Part shown: positions 36,529 through 45,343 of the stretch, piece by piece
Position numbering within the stretch: the stretch's first letter is position 1
Layout: each line of letters begins with the position of its first letter
Assembly: GCA_036272325.1 (NCBI GenBank)
Contig: DATAYY010000089.1
Location: 15,688 to 79,687 of the forward strand
DNA length: 64,000 nt
Source: Schlegelella_A sp036272325
GTDB taxonomy: Bacteria > Pseudomonadota > Gammaproteobacteria > Burkholderiales > Burkholderiaceae_C
Direction of reading: 5' to 3'
Position numbers and translations under genes: made by a program
Notes under the pieces: model-generated
The model's input: only the letters and a program-made list of their open reading frames with translations
What the model was told of the DNA's origin: nothing
Databases searched by the model: none

Positions 36529-37380
36529 ATGAAGCTCGTCACCTGGAATATCCAGTGGTGCCTCGGCTGCGATGGTCGCGTCGACCCTGGGCGGATCATC
36601 GACGAGGCGCGCGCGTTCGCTGACTTCGACGTTCTCTGCCTGCAGGAGGTCGCGGCCAACTTCGGGGCGTTGAAGGGCAGCCACGGCGAGGATCAGTTCG
36701 CCGCGCTCGCCAGGGCACTGCCCGGCTTCACGGCGGTCGACGGCGTCGCCGTCGACACCGCGGCGGCAGACGGAACGAGGCGCCGGTTCGGCAACATGAT
36801 CTTCAGCCGGCTGCCGGTCCGCTGGGCGCAGCGGCGCCTCTTGCCGTGGCCCGCCGACCCGGCGGTGCGCAGCATGCCGAGAATCGTCGTAGAAGCGCTC
36901 GTCGAGACGCCGTTCGGGGCGCTGCGCGTCATGACGACGCACCTCGAGTACTACTCCTTGCCACAGCGCGCGGCGCAGGTCGAGGCGCTGCGCACGCGCC
37001 ACGCCGAAGCGTGCGGCCACGCCGTCGCGGCCGGCAGGGGGAGCGCCGCCGACGGCCCGTTCGAGCCCCAGCCGCAGAGCGTCTCGGCGATCCTCACCGG
37101 CGACTTCAACTTTCGTGCCAGCGATCCGCTTCACGCCCGGCTCGCCGCGCCGTTCGACGACGCTCGCGTTCCCGGCCTCGAGGACGCCTGGCAGCGCGTT
37201 CATCCCGGGCGCACGCAGCCGCCGACGCTCGGTGTCCACGATCACGAGCAATGGCCGGAGGCGTTCGCGTGCGACTTCATCTTCGCGAGCAGCGACCTTC
37301 GCGAGCGCGTGCGCGACGTCGCCGTCGATGGCGCAACGCAGGCGAGCGACCATCAGCCGATGATGGTCGAGCTGTCGTAG
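36529..37380 (+). CDS. Endonuclease/exonuclease/phosphatase-family protein
   Basis: A 283-residue EEP-superfamily hydrolase related to ExoIII and DNase I. Motifs: MKLVTWNIQW (asparagine), FDVLCLQEVAANF (metal-binding glutamate), VMTTHLEYYS, ILTGDFNFRASDP (Asp and Asn) and ASDHQPMMVEL (catalytic His). The target could be DNA, a phosphodiester lipid or a nucleotide; the family is broad. No signal peptide is seen. The aldo/keto reductase starts five bases after its stop. Confidence 0.88.
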   Translation: MKLVTWNIQWCLGCDGRVDPGRIIDEARAFADFDVLCLQEVAANFGALKGSHGEDQFAALARALPGFTAVDGVAVDTAAADGTRRRFGNMIFSRLPVRWAQRRLLPWPADPAVRSMPRIVVEALVETPFGALRVMTTHLEYYSLPQRAAQVEALRTRHAEACGHAVAAGRGSAADGPFEPQPQSVSAILTGDFNFRASDPLHARLAAPFDDARVPGLEDAWQRVHPGRTQPPTLGVHDHEQWPEAFACDFIFASSDLRERVRDVAVDGATQASDHQPMMVELS

Positions 37381-37385
37381 CCGGG

Positions 37386-38312
37386 GTGCCGTTGCCGACG
37401 CGCGCGCAGCTCATCCGCGGCACGCTCGCGGCTTCGCTTGCGGCGATCGCTCCGCGGTCGCACGCAGGCGCCGCTGCCGCAAGGACGAAGATGAACACAC
37501 GGCCGATCCCGTCGACCCGCGAGCCGCTGCCGGTGATCGGCTGCGGCACCTATCTCGGCTTCGACCAGGCGCCGGCGACTCGGGAGTACGCGGCACTGCC
37601 GGCAGTCGTCGACGCGCTGCTCGACGCCGGCGGCAAGGTCCTCGACAGCTCGCCGATGTACGGCCGCGCCGAGGAGACCGTCGGCGAGCTGCTCGCCGCC
37701 AGCGGCCGCCGCGCGGAAGCGTTCCTCGCGACCAAGGTCTGGACGCGCGGCAGGAGCGACGGCATCCGGCAGATGGAAGCTTCGATGCGGCTGCTGCGCG
37801 CCGACCGTCTCGACCTGATGCAGATCCACAACCTGGTCGACTGGCGCACCCATCTGGCGACGCTTCGCAGCTGGAAGGAAGACGGCCGGATCCGCTACCT
37901 CGGCATCACCCACTACACCTCGTCCGCGTATCCCGAGGTCGAGTCGGTGCTGCTCGCCGAGCAGCTCGACTTTCTGCAGATCAACTATGCGCTCGACGAC
38001 CGTGAGGCCGAGCGGCGCGTGCTGCCGCTCGCCGCCGAGCGTGGCGTCGCCGTGATCGTCAACATGCCGTTCGGCGGCGGCGGCCTGCTGCGTGGCCTGA
38101 TGGCGAAGCCGTTGCCACCCTGGGCCGCCGAGATTGCCTGCACGAGCTGGGCGCAGGTGCTGCTGAAGTTCGTTCTCTCGCATCCGGCGGTGACGTGCGC
38201 GATCCCGGGCACGCGCCGCCGCGAGCACATGGAGGACAACGTTCGCGCCGGCTTCGGAGAGCTCCCCGAGCGCGGGTTCTGGCGCGGCAAGGCCGAGGCC
38301 ATCGCGCGTTAG
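37386..38312 (+). CDS. Aldo/keto reductase with probable export signal
   Basis: A 308-residue aldo/keto reductase. TIM-barrel motifs: GGKVLDSSPMYGRAEETVGELL (Asp and Tyr), FLATKVWTRG (Lys), LDLMQIHNLVDW (His), RYLGITHYT, and the NADP-binding end AIPGTRRREHMEDNV. The GTG start places RAQLIRGTLAASLAAIAPRSHA at the N-terminus, resembling a secretory or weak Tat signal without the twin arginine; ATG at 37491 would give a cytoplasmic version. Its TAG shares bases with the stop codon of the convergent kinase gene. The substrate is unknown. Confidence 0.82.
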   Translation: MPLPTRAQLIRGTLAASLAAIAPRSHAGAAAARTKMNTRPIPSTREPLPVIGCGTYLGFDQAPATREYAALPAVVDALLDAGGKVLDSSPMYGRAEETVGELLAASGRRAEAFLATKVWTRGRSDGIRQMEASMRLLRADRLDLMQIHNLVDWRTHLATLRSWKEDGRIRYLGITHYTSSAYPEVESVLLAEQLDFLQINYALDDREAERRVLPLAAERGVAVIVNMPFGGGGLLRGLMAKPLPPWAAEIACTSWAQVLLKFVLSHPAVTCAIPGTRRREHMEDNVRAGFGELPERGFWRGKAEAIAR

Positions 38313-40033
38313 CTGCGCGGCGATGCTGCTCCGCCGGCGAGCGGCAGGCGGACGATGAACTCGCTGCCGAGATCCTTGCCGGCGCTGCTCGCCGCGACCG
38401 TGCCGCCATGCGCCCGGACGAGCTCCTGCACGACCGCAAGGCCGATGCCGAGCCCCGACTCGTCGACTGGGACGTTGGTGTCGATCGCGAACAGGTCGAA
38501 GATGTGCGGCAGCGCTTCCGGTGCGATGCCGACGCCGCGGTCGGCGACGGTGACGACGACCTGGTCGGCGCCGACCGTCATCGCGAGCAGGATGTCGGCG
38601 CCGTGCCGCGACCGCCGCGACGCGTTGTTGAGCAGGTTGCCGAACACCTGCGTCAGCCGCTGCGGGTCGCCGTGGACCGCCGCCGGGGCGGTGGCGAGCT
38701 CGGTCCGCAGCCGCTGCTGCTTCTTGTCGATCGCGTGCCGACAGGCGTCGATCGCCTCGCTCAGGATGCCGCCGAGATCGAGCTCGCTGCACTGGAGACG
38801 GAACTCGCCGGTGCCGACGCGCGAGCCGTCGAGCAGGTCGTCGAGCAGGCGCGCCATGTGCGCGCTCTGGCGCTGGATGACGTCGTGCTGCGCGGCGCGC
38901 TGGACGTCGTCGATCCGCGGATGCCGGAGCGTCCCAGCGGCCATCCGGATCGCCGACAACGGGTTGCGAAGCGCGTGCGCCGCCATTGCGACGAAGTTGA
39001 TCTGCCGCTGGTGCGCCTCCTCGGCGTTGGCCTGCAGCTTCTGCGCCGTCTGCGCGGCATTGACGAGCTGCTTGTTCGCCTCGAGCAGCTTGCGCAGGCG
39101 CGCCTCGTGCTCGGCGAGCGCGGAGTCGGGCCGCCGGCCGGCGTGGCCGGCAGTGGCGGCGGCGTCTGGCAGCGAGCGCCGCTCGCGGTGCGTGCCTTCG
39201 GCGATTTCGCTGCAGAACGCGTAGCCGCCGGGACCGGCGTTCTTGGCGCGGTACATCGCCGCATCGGCGCAGTCGATCAGCGTCGTCGGATCGTCGCCGT
39301 CCTCCGGATAGACGCTGATGCCGAGGCTCGCCGATAGCCGCAGCCGGTGCGACCCGATCAAGGCTGGCGCGCCGAGCGTCTCGATGATCTTCTGTGCCAC
39401 CGCGGCGGCATCGCTCGCCCTGACCATCTCGGCGAGCAGGACGACGAACTCGTCGCCGCCGTGGCGGCTGACCGAGTCCGATTCGCGCACCGCCGATTCG
39501 AGGCGTCGCGTCGCGAGCTGCAGCACCTGGTCGCCGATCGCGTGGCCGAGCGTGTCGTTGATCCGTTTGAAGCCGTCGAGGTCGACGAAGATGACGCCGA
39601 CCCGGCTCGAGCGACGCTGCGCCATCGCGATCGCGGTCTCGAGTCGGTCGAGCATGAGGGTGCGGGTCGGCGCTCCGGTCAGCTCGTCGTGCTGAGTCGA
39701 GCGCGCCAGCTCGTCGAGGCTGCTCACTGCCGTCTGCGCGACGCTGTCGGCGTGCACCGCCGCCTGGACGAGCTCGGTGTTGACCTCGAGCACTTCCATC
39801 GAGCGCAGATTGCTCAGCTCGTGCTGCACCTGCGCGAGCTCGTGCCGCATCTTCTCGAGCTCGGCGCGGACGGCATCAGCCTGGGCGTTGAGCTGAGCGA
39901 GCGCGCGGCTCGCCGCGCCGGCCTGCGCGTCTTCGGAGACGTTGCTCGCGGCCGGCGCTGTGCTGTCGCCGCCGGTCTGGGCGCGTGCGGGCTGCTCCGT
40001 TCGTTGCGGCGCTTGCTGCATGGCGTCGATCAT
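38309..40033 (-). CDS. GGDEF-histidine kinase fusion protein
   Basis: A 574-residue cytoplasmic signalling protein with an unusual order of domains. Residues 40-110 are predicted coiled coil. Residues 112-275 are a diguanylate cyclase domain with an intact GGDEF (192-196) and an RESD inhibitory site five residues before it. After a second coiled coil, residues 345-570 form a histidine kinase: phospho-acceptor H353 in AAHALRNPLSAI, N-box FGNLLNNAS, DRGVGIAPE and GLGIGLAVVQEL. No membrane segments or response regulator follow. ATG at 40033 has GGGGAAGG upstream; an earlier ATG at 40105 lacks a ribosome site. Thus c-di-GMP synthesis and phosphorelay may be coupled in one chain. Confidence 0.9.
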   Translation of the reverse strand: MIDAMQQAPQRTEQPARAQTGGDSTAPAASNVSEDAQAGAASRALAQLNAQADAVRAELEKMRHELAQVQHELSNLRSMEVLEVNTELVQAAVHADSVAQTAVSSLDELARSTQHDELTGAPTRTLMLDRLETAIAMAQRRSSRVGVIFVDLDGFKRINDTLGHAIGDQVLQLATRRLESAVRESDSVSRHGGDEFVVLLAEMVRASDAAAVAQKIIETLGAPALIGSHRLRLSASLGISVYPEDGDDPTTLIDCADAAMYRAKNAGPGGYAFCSEIAEGTHRERRSLPDAAATAGHAGRRPDSALAEHEARLRKLLEANKQLVNAAQTAQKLQANAEEAHQRQINFVAMAAHALRNPLSAIRMAAGTLRHPRIDDVQRAAQHDVIQRQSAHMARLLDDLLDGSRVGTGEFRLQCSELDLGGILSEAIDACRHAIDKKQQRLRTELATAPAAVHGDPQRLTQVFGNLLNNASRRSRHGADILLAMTVGADQVVVTVADRGVGIAPEALPHIFDLFAIDTNVPVDESGLGIGLAVVQELVRAHGGTVAASSAGKDLGSEFIVRLPLAGGAASPRS

Positions 40034-40143
40034 GCCGCACTTGCCTTCCCCGGTCGGGCGAAGGCCGTTGCGACGAAGGGCCGTTTGCCGAGAGAAATGA
40101 CACATACAGTGTCGGCTTCGCCAGCTTTCGGGCCCTCGTCATC

Positions 40144-41652
40144 GTGTCCATCGCATCCGCCTCGCCCCGACCTGCACCAGCCGGCGCCGACGCCGGCTTG
40201 CTCGACGTCCTCATTGTCGGCGCCGGCCTGTCGGGAGTCGGCGCTGCCCACCACCTGCAGCAACGGTGCCCGGACAAGCGCTACCAGATCGTCGAGGCCA
40301 GGACGGCGATCGGCGGCACCTGGGATCTGTTCCGCTATCCCGGGGTGCGCTCCGACTCCGACATGTTCACGCTCGGCTATCGCTTCCGGCCGTGGACCGA
40401 CCCGCAGGCGATCGCCGGCGGCGCGTCGATCCTGCGCTACATCCGCGACACCGCCGAGGAGGCCGGCATCGTGCCGAAGATCGTGTTCGGCCACGTCGTT
40501 CGCAGTGCCGAGTGGTCGAGCGCCGACGCGAGCTGGACGGTGCGCGGTGAGCGCAAGGCCGACGGCGCGCCGGTCCAGTGGCGGGCACGTTTTCTGTTCG
40601 CCTGCAGCGGCTACTACAGCTACGCCGAAGGGCATCGCCCGGAGTTCGGCGGCGAGGCCGACTTCGCCGGCCCGCTCGTCAGCCCGCAGTTCTGGCCGGA
40701 GGGGCTCGACGTCAGCGGCAAGAGGGTCGTCGTCATCGGCAGCGGCGCGACCGCGGTGACGCTCGTTCCCGCGCTCGCGGCAACGGCCGCGCACGTGACG
40801 ATGCTGCAGCGCTCGCCGACCTATGTCGTCACGCGGCCGGCGCACGACCGCATCGCGAGGCTGCTGCTGCGCGTCCTGCCGACCCGTCTCGCCTACGCGC
40901 TCGCGCGCTGGAAGAACGTCCTCATCGGCACCTTCTATTACCGCCTCGCGCGGCGCCGCCCGCAGCAGGTCAAGGAGCGTCTCGTCGCCATGGCCGCGGC
41001 GCAGGTCGGCCCCGGGTGCGACGCCATTACCCATTTCTCGCCACGCTACAACCCGTGGGACCAGCGCGTCTGCCTCGTCCCCGACGGCGACTTGTTCGCC
41101 ACGATCCGTGCCGGCCGTGCGTCGGTCGTCACCGACACCATCGACCGTCTGACCGCCGACGGCATCCGGCTGGCGTCGGGCGCGACGCTGCCGGCCGACA
41201 TCGTCGTCGTCGCGACCGGGCTGAAGCTCAACCTGCTCGGCGACATCGCCTTGACGATCGACGGCGTGCCGTGTCGGCCGAGCGAGGCGATGGCTTACAA
41301 GGGAATGATGCTGAGCGACGTCCCCAACCTCGCGCTCTGCTTCGGCTACACGAACGCGTCGTGGACGCTGAAGGCCGACCTCACGGCAGGCTACGTCTGT
41401 CGGCTGCTCCGCCACATGGACCGGCGCGGCGCGACGATCGTCGTTCCGCGCCGTGATCCGACGGTCGGCACGGCGCCGTTCCTGAGCTTCACCTCGGGCT
41501 ACGTACAGCGCGCCCTCGACCGGCTGCCGAAGCAGGGCACGCGCAAGCCCTGGCAGGTCCACCAGAGCTATCTCACCGACATGCTCGCGATCCGCTACAG
41601 CCGCATCGACGACGGCGTGCTGCGCTTCGGCGCGACGGGCGCGTTGCCGTGA
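40144..41652 (+). CDS. ethA: EthA-like flavin monooxygenase (Baeyer-Villiger type)
   Basis: A 502-residue FAD/NADPH monooxygenase very close in layout to mycobacterial EthA. FAD site VGAGLSGVGAAHHLQQRCP, then GGTWDLFRYPGVRSDSDMFT and FRPW; NADP site VIGSGATAVTLVPALA; HFSPRYNPWDQRVCLVPDGDLF and FGYTNASWTLKADL near the end. The Baeyer-Villiger fingerprint position reads FAGPLVSPQFWP, so the usual histidine is serine. It may therefore be an altered oxygenase. GTG start is chosen for distance to the FAD motif. Its TGA overlaps the SDR start. Confidence 0.88.
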   Translation: MSIASASPRPAPAGADAGLLDVLIVGAGLSGVGAAHHLQQRCPDKRYQIVEARTAIGGTWDLFRYPGVRSDSDMFTLGYRFRPWTDPQAIAGGASILRYIRDTAEEAGIVPKIVFGHVVRSAEWSSADASWTVRGERKADGAPVQWRARFLFACSGYYSYAEGHRPEFGGEADFAGPLVSPQFWPEGLDVSGKRVVVIGSGATAVTLVPALAATAAHVTMLQRSPTYVVTRPAHDRIARLLLRVLPTRLAYALARWKNVLIGTFYYRLARRRPQQVKERLVAMAAAQVGPGCDAITHFSPRYNPWDQRVCLVPDGDLFATIRAGRASVVTDTIDRLTADGIRLASGATLPADIVVVATGLKLNLLGDIALTIDGVPCRPSEAMAYKGMMLSDVPNLALCFGYTNASWTLKADLTAGYVCRLLRHMDRRGATIVVPRRDPTVGTAPFLSFTSGYVQRALDRLPKQGTRKPWQVHQSYLTDMLAIRYSRIDDGVLRFGATGALP

Positions 41653-42458
41653 ACCTGCGCGGACGCGTTGCCGTCGTCACGGGCGCGGGCGGCGGCATCG
41701 GCCGCGCAATCGCGATCGCGCTGGCGCGGCGCGGTTCGCATCTCGCCCTCGTCGACGTCGACGCTGCCGGGCTCGCCGAGACGTCGCGCGCGGCCGAGAC
41801 GCTCGGCGTTCGCGCCGGCAGCCACTGCATGGACGTCACCGACCGCGCCGCCGTCGCCGCACTGCCCGAGCAGGTGCGCGCCCAGCACGGCCGCGTCGAT
41901 CTGCTTGTCAACAACGCCGGCGTCGCCCTCGGCGGCACCTTCGAGCAACTCGGCGCCGACGACTTCGATTGGCTGATGGCGATCAACTTCGACGCCGTCG
42001 TGCGCATGACGCGCGCTTTCCTGCCTCTTCTCTCGACCAGCGACGACGCCCGCATCGTCAACATCTCGAGCATCTACGGCATCGTCTCGCCGGCAGGGCA
42101 GACCGCGTATTCGGCGAGCAAGTTCGCGGTGCGGGGCTTTTCGAACGCGCTTCGTCACGAACTCGAGGGCACGCGCGTCGGCGTCACCGTTGCCCATCCC
42201 GGCGGCGTCGCGACCGCGATCGCGCGCAGCGCCCGTGCGCCGGCCGGTGTCGCCCCGGAAGAGATCGCGCGCCGGCGCGCTGCCGCTGACCGCAAGCTCC
42301 GCATGCCGCCGGCACGTGCCGGCGAGATCATCGTCCGCGCCGTCGAGCGTCGCCGCGCACGCGTCCTCGTCGGCGCCGACGCGGTCGTCGTCGCGCTGCT
42401 CGAGCGCCTCGTGCCGGTCGGCTACTGGCCGATCCTGCGCCGGCTGGTCGGCGACTGA
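41649..42458 (+). CDS. Short-chain dehydrogenase/reductase coupled to the monooxygenase
   Basis: A 269-residue classical SDR: TGAGGGIGRAIA cofactor loop, DVTD, NNAG, IVNISSIYG with the catalytic serine, and YSASK. Asp in LVDVDAAG suggests NAD rather than NADP. GTG start overlaps the monooxygenase TGA (GTGA). EthA-type enzymes and SDRs are often paired to oxidise alcohols to ketones and then esters. The C-terminal 40 residues are hydrophobic and basic, possibly membrane-associated. Confidence 0.9.
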   Translation: MNLRGRVAVVTGAGGGIGRAIAIALARRGSHLALVDVDAAGLAETSRAAETLGVRAGSHCMDVTDRAAVAALPEQVRAQHGRVDLLVNNAGVALGGTFEQLGADDFDWLMAINFDAVVRMTRAFLPLLSTSDDARIVNISSIYGIVSPAGQTAYSASKFAVRGFSNALRHELEGTRVGVTVAHPGGVATAIARSARAPAGVAPEEIARRRAAADRKLRMPPARAGEIIVRAVERRRARVLVGADAVVVALLERLVPVGYWPILRRLVGD

Positions 42459-42535
42459 CGATCAGTCCTTGCGCGCGGCAGCGCCGAGCGCGCGTGCTGC
42501 GATGGCCGGCCTCGGAACGGAGTGCGGGCGCGTCG

Positions 42536-45343
42536 TCAACGCGCGCCGCTCACGACCCAGTGCGGCGGCCATTCGCAGAGCGACGACTGCTGCCCGCGCG
42601 CCGACGCGTGCGCACTCTGCAGCATCGCCTCGACCGGCGCGCGCAGGCGCTCGCCGTAGAGAGCGTAGACATCGAGCGCCGCCTTGCATTGGCGCTCGAG
42701 ATTGGGTGCGAGCGCGAGGGTGACGAGCAAGGCGTTGCGCGCGTCGCGGTCGCGCCCCGCGAGCGCGCTCGCGATCGCGAACGTTGCCCAGTCTTCGATC
42801 TTGCCCTCGGCGGAGACTGGCCCGCGCAGCGTCAGCGCATGCAGCGCGAGCTGACGCGCCGCCTCGGCCTGCGCCGGCCGCTGGCGCAGAAGCAGGAAGG
42901 CGAGGTGGCCGGCGATCTCGGCGTCGAGCGGATTGGCGCCGAACGCGCGCACCTGCAGCATCAGCGCTTCGGGCGTGGCGCCGCGCCGGGCGTACTCGGC
43001 GCGGGCCGCCTCGTTGAATTGCTGCCCGTCGCGCGGCAGCAGCGTCATGCCGCCGAGGGGGTCGGCCGGACCGCGTGCGACCGCCGCCGCGCCGGCACGG
43101 ACCTCGGCGTCGTCGAGGACGTGGTCGGAGCGGCCGGCGGCGAACAGGACCGGTGCCACCGAGCGCTCGGCCAGCTGCGCGAGCCGCGGCACCTGGTGCG
43201 TCATCACGTTGTTGGCGCGCTCAACGAAGTCGATCGGCGGATCGGCAGGTGGCGAGGCCGGTGACGCGGCGGCCGGCGCGGCGACGCCGTCGCGCGGCCG
43301 CGCGCCCGGAAACGCCGTCGGGCCCACGTCGCGGGGCGCCGCAGCGACCGATGCGAGCATCGGTCCGGCCACAGCGGGCTGCTGTGCAGCCGTCGTGACC
43401 GACGCCGTCGTGGCCGTGGTCGCGGTCGCCGCGACCGTGGTCGTCCCGATCGCTGCCGCAGGCGTGCGCGCGGCCGTTCCCGGCCTGGCGGCGGCGAGAT
43501 GAGGAGCGCCGCGGCCGGCGACTGCCCACGGGATCGGCGCCGCTGGGTCCTGCCACGTGCGGGCCACTCCCGGCCGATTCGGCGCCGAGGCTGCCGGAGC
43601 GAGCGCGACCTTCGGGTGCGAACGCGGCGCCGTTGCCGCTGCGGCAGCAACCGCCGGCGGCACGGCGGCGGCGCGGCTGGCTCGCGCGAATAGCGTCTTC
43701 GGCGTCGTCGCTGCCGGTGCTCGTGTCGCTGTGCTGGCCGTCGGCCGCGTCGCCAGCGGTGGCCTCGCAATCGGGCGCGTCGCTGCCCGCGTCTCGACCT
43801 TGGCTGTCTGCGCGACGGGGGCGGCGCCGTGCTTGGACGGCTCGGCCGTCGCTGCGGGCGCCGGTGCAGGTTCGCCGGTCGGTGTGCCGCCTGTCACTCG
43901 CTCCGGGGCGACCACGGCAGCTTCGGCGCGCGGCGTCGTCGCCGCGCCGCCGGCTTTCGTCACGTCGGCGCTCACCTGCGGCGGCAGCGCCGGTGTGAGT
44001 GCGACCCGACGGTCGTGCGCGCTGACGCCAGCGAGGGAGCGCCAGTCGGGCGCCAGCAATGGCACGCTCGTCACCGCGGCGGCGGCGAGCGCGACACCGC
44101 CGGCCCACGCGGCCCTGCGGCTCCGCTGCCGCCGCCGTTCGCCGTGCACGAGCGCACGTGCATCAACGTCAGTCGGATCGGTGCGGATCGGCTCTGTTCC
44201 CCTGGCGTCGAATTGCCACGGCGATGCCGCGTCCGCCTCGGCCGCAGCGACCGCGAATGCCGGAGCGATCGGCGCGGTGGGCGTCACCGCCGCCGCGGGC
44301 GCGACGGCGATCGGCGTCGGCGTCGCTGCCGTCGTCGCGATCGGCAGCGCGATCCGCGTCACCGGGGTCGGCGACACCGCGGCGGCGACGTGCCCGTGCG
44401 GCGTCAGTCGCCAGCCGCAACGCAGCGATTCGCGCAGCGCCGGCTGCTCGAGCGCTTCGCTGGCGAAAGCGATGAGCTCGCCGTGCGGGCGCAGCGGCGG
44501 CAGCTCGGCGTCGTGCGCTTCGACGAGGCGGCGGACGAGCGCGCGCGCCCTGGCGTGGCGCGGCCGGGTCCAGGCGCCGACCGTCGTCTCCTCGAGCTCG
44601 GGCAGATAGCGCCACAGCATCGCGGCGAGGCTGAACAGGTCGCAGCGCCAGTCGAGCTGGCGCGTCGGCGCGAGGTTGCCGAAGCGGCCGGCGTCGAGTG
44701 CGCGCAAAAGGCGCGGTGACTGGTACTCGTACTCGGCCTGGTGCGCAATCGGCAGCGCGCTGTCGAGCGGCTCGCCGGAGACAAGCGAGAACGCGAAGTC
44801 GATCAGCGCGAGCTCGTCGAAGTGGGGATGCAAGGTCTGCCCAGGCGCGTGCGGATCGAAGTTGGCCGGCGCAATCGGGATGCAGACGTTGTCGGCCTTG
44901 AGATCGAGGTGAACCAGTTGCAGCGCGTGAATCGCGTCGAGCGCGACCAGGCAGTGGCGGGCGAGCGCCCACCAGTGGGCGCAGTCCTCGAACACGCTGC
45001 GCAGCTGCGTGCCATCGCGCTCGAGCGGCAGCAGCGTCGCCCAATGGTCGACCGTGACGCCGGCGTCGTAGGTCTGCACGAGCGCCGGCCGATCGGCGGC
45101 GCCGCGGTCGAACTGCACCACCTGCGGCACGGCGCGAACGCCGTGGCCGACGAGGCGCGCCAGGATGCGCCATTCGCGCTCGGTCCATTCGCGAAAGTCG
45201 CCCGCCATGGTGGCCAGGAACCGCTTCGTGTAGCGCCGCCGCTCGCCGGGAAGCGACGCTTCGCGGAATACCTCGACGTGGTCGCCGGTCACCATGCGCA
45301 GGCGCCCGCGGCCGAAGACGCGGTCGATGTCGGCGGGCGTCAT
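42536..45343 (-). CDS. Membrane Ser/Thr protein kinase with long extracytoplasmic region
   Basis: A 935-residue eukaryotic-like kinase. The kinase domain (about 15-310) has K40 in YTKRFL, catalytic loop HLDLKADN (145-152) and D182 in IDFAFS, where the usual DFG glycine is alanine. The glycine-rich loop is weak. Residues 320-400 are an Ala/Pro/Thr linker, a transmembrane helix lies at about 411-430, then nearly 300 residues of Ala/Pro/Thr-rich, probably disordered sequence, and a helical C-terminal domain of about 200 residues (VERANNVMTHQVPRLAQLAE, AEAARQLALHALTLRG). Its start overlaps the phosphatase stop (ATGA). Probably phosphorylates the FHA protein or the wall enzymes encoded upstream. 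Confidence 0.88.
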   Translation of the reverse strand: MTPADIDRVFGRGRLRMVTGDHVEVFREASLPGERRRYTKRFLATMAGDFREWTEREWRILARLVGHGVRAVPQVVQFDRGAADRPALVQTYDAGVTVDHWATLLPLERDGTQLRSVFEDCAHWWALARHCLVALDAIHALQLVHLDLKADNVCIPIAPANFDPHAPGQTLHPHFDELALIDFAFSLVSGEPLDSALPIAHQAEYEYQSPRLLRALDAGRFGNLAPTRQLDWRCDLFSLAAMLWRYLPELEETTVGAWTRPRHARARALVRRLVEAHDAELPPLRPHGELIAFASEALEQPALRESLRCGWRLTPHGHVAAAVSPTPVTRIALPIATTAATPTPIAVAPAAAVTPTAPIAPAFAVAAAEADAASPWQFDARGTEPIRTDPTDVDARALVHGERRRQRSRRAAWAGGVALAAAAVTSVPLLAPDWRSLAGVSAHDRRVALTPALPPQVSADVTKAGGAATTPRAEAAVVAPERVTGGTPTGEPAPAPAATAEPSKHGAAPVAQTAKVETRAATRPIARPPLATRPTASTATRAPAATTPKTLFARASRAAAVPPAVAAAAATAPRSHPKVALAPAASAPNRPGVARTWQDPAAPIPWAVAGRGAPHLAAARPGTAARTPAAAIGTTTVAATATTATTASVTTAAQQPAVAGPMLASVAAAPRDVGPTAFPGARPRDGVAAPAAASPASPPADPPIDFVERANNVMTHQVPRLAQLAERSVAPVLFAAGRSDHVLDDAEVRAGAAAVARGPADPLGGMTLLPRDGQQFNEAARAEYARRGATPEALMLQVRAFGANPLDAEIAGHLAFLLLRQRPAQAEAARQLALHALTLRGPVSAEGKIEDWATFAIASALAGRDRDARNALLVTLALAPNLERQCKAALDVYALYGERLRAPVEAMLQSAHASARGQQSSLCEWPPHWVVSGAR

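Noticed and set aside
42453..42467. GACTGA-CGA-TCAGTC hairpin at the SDR stop codon
   Set aside because: Six-base stem with a three-base loop and no T run; too weak to call a terminator, although it lies between convergent genes.
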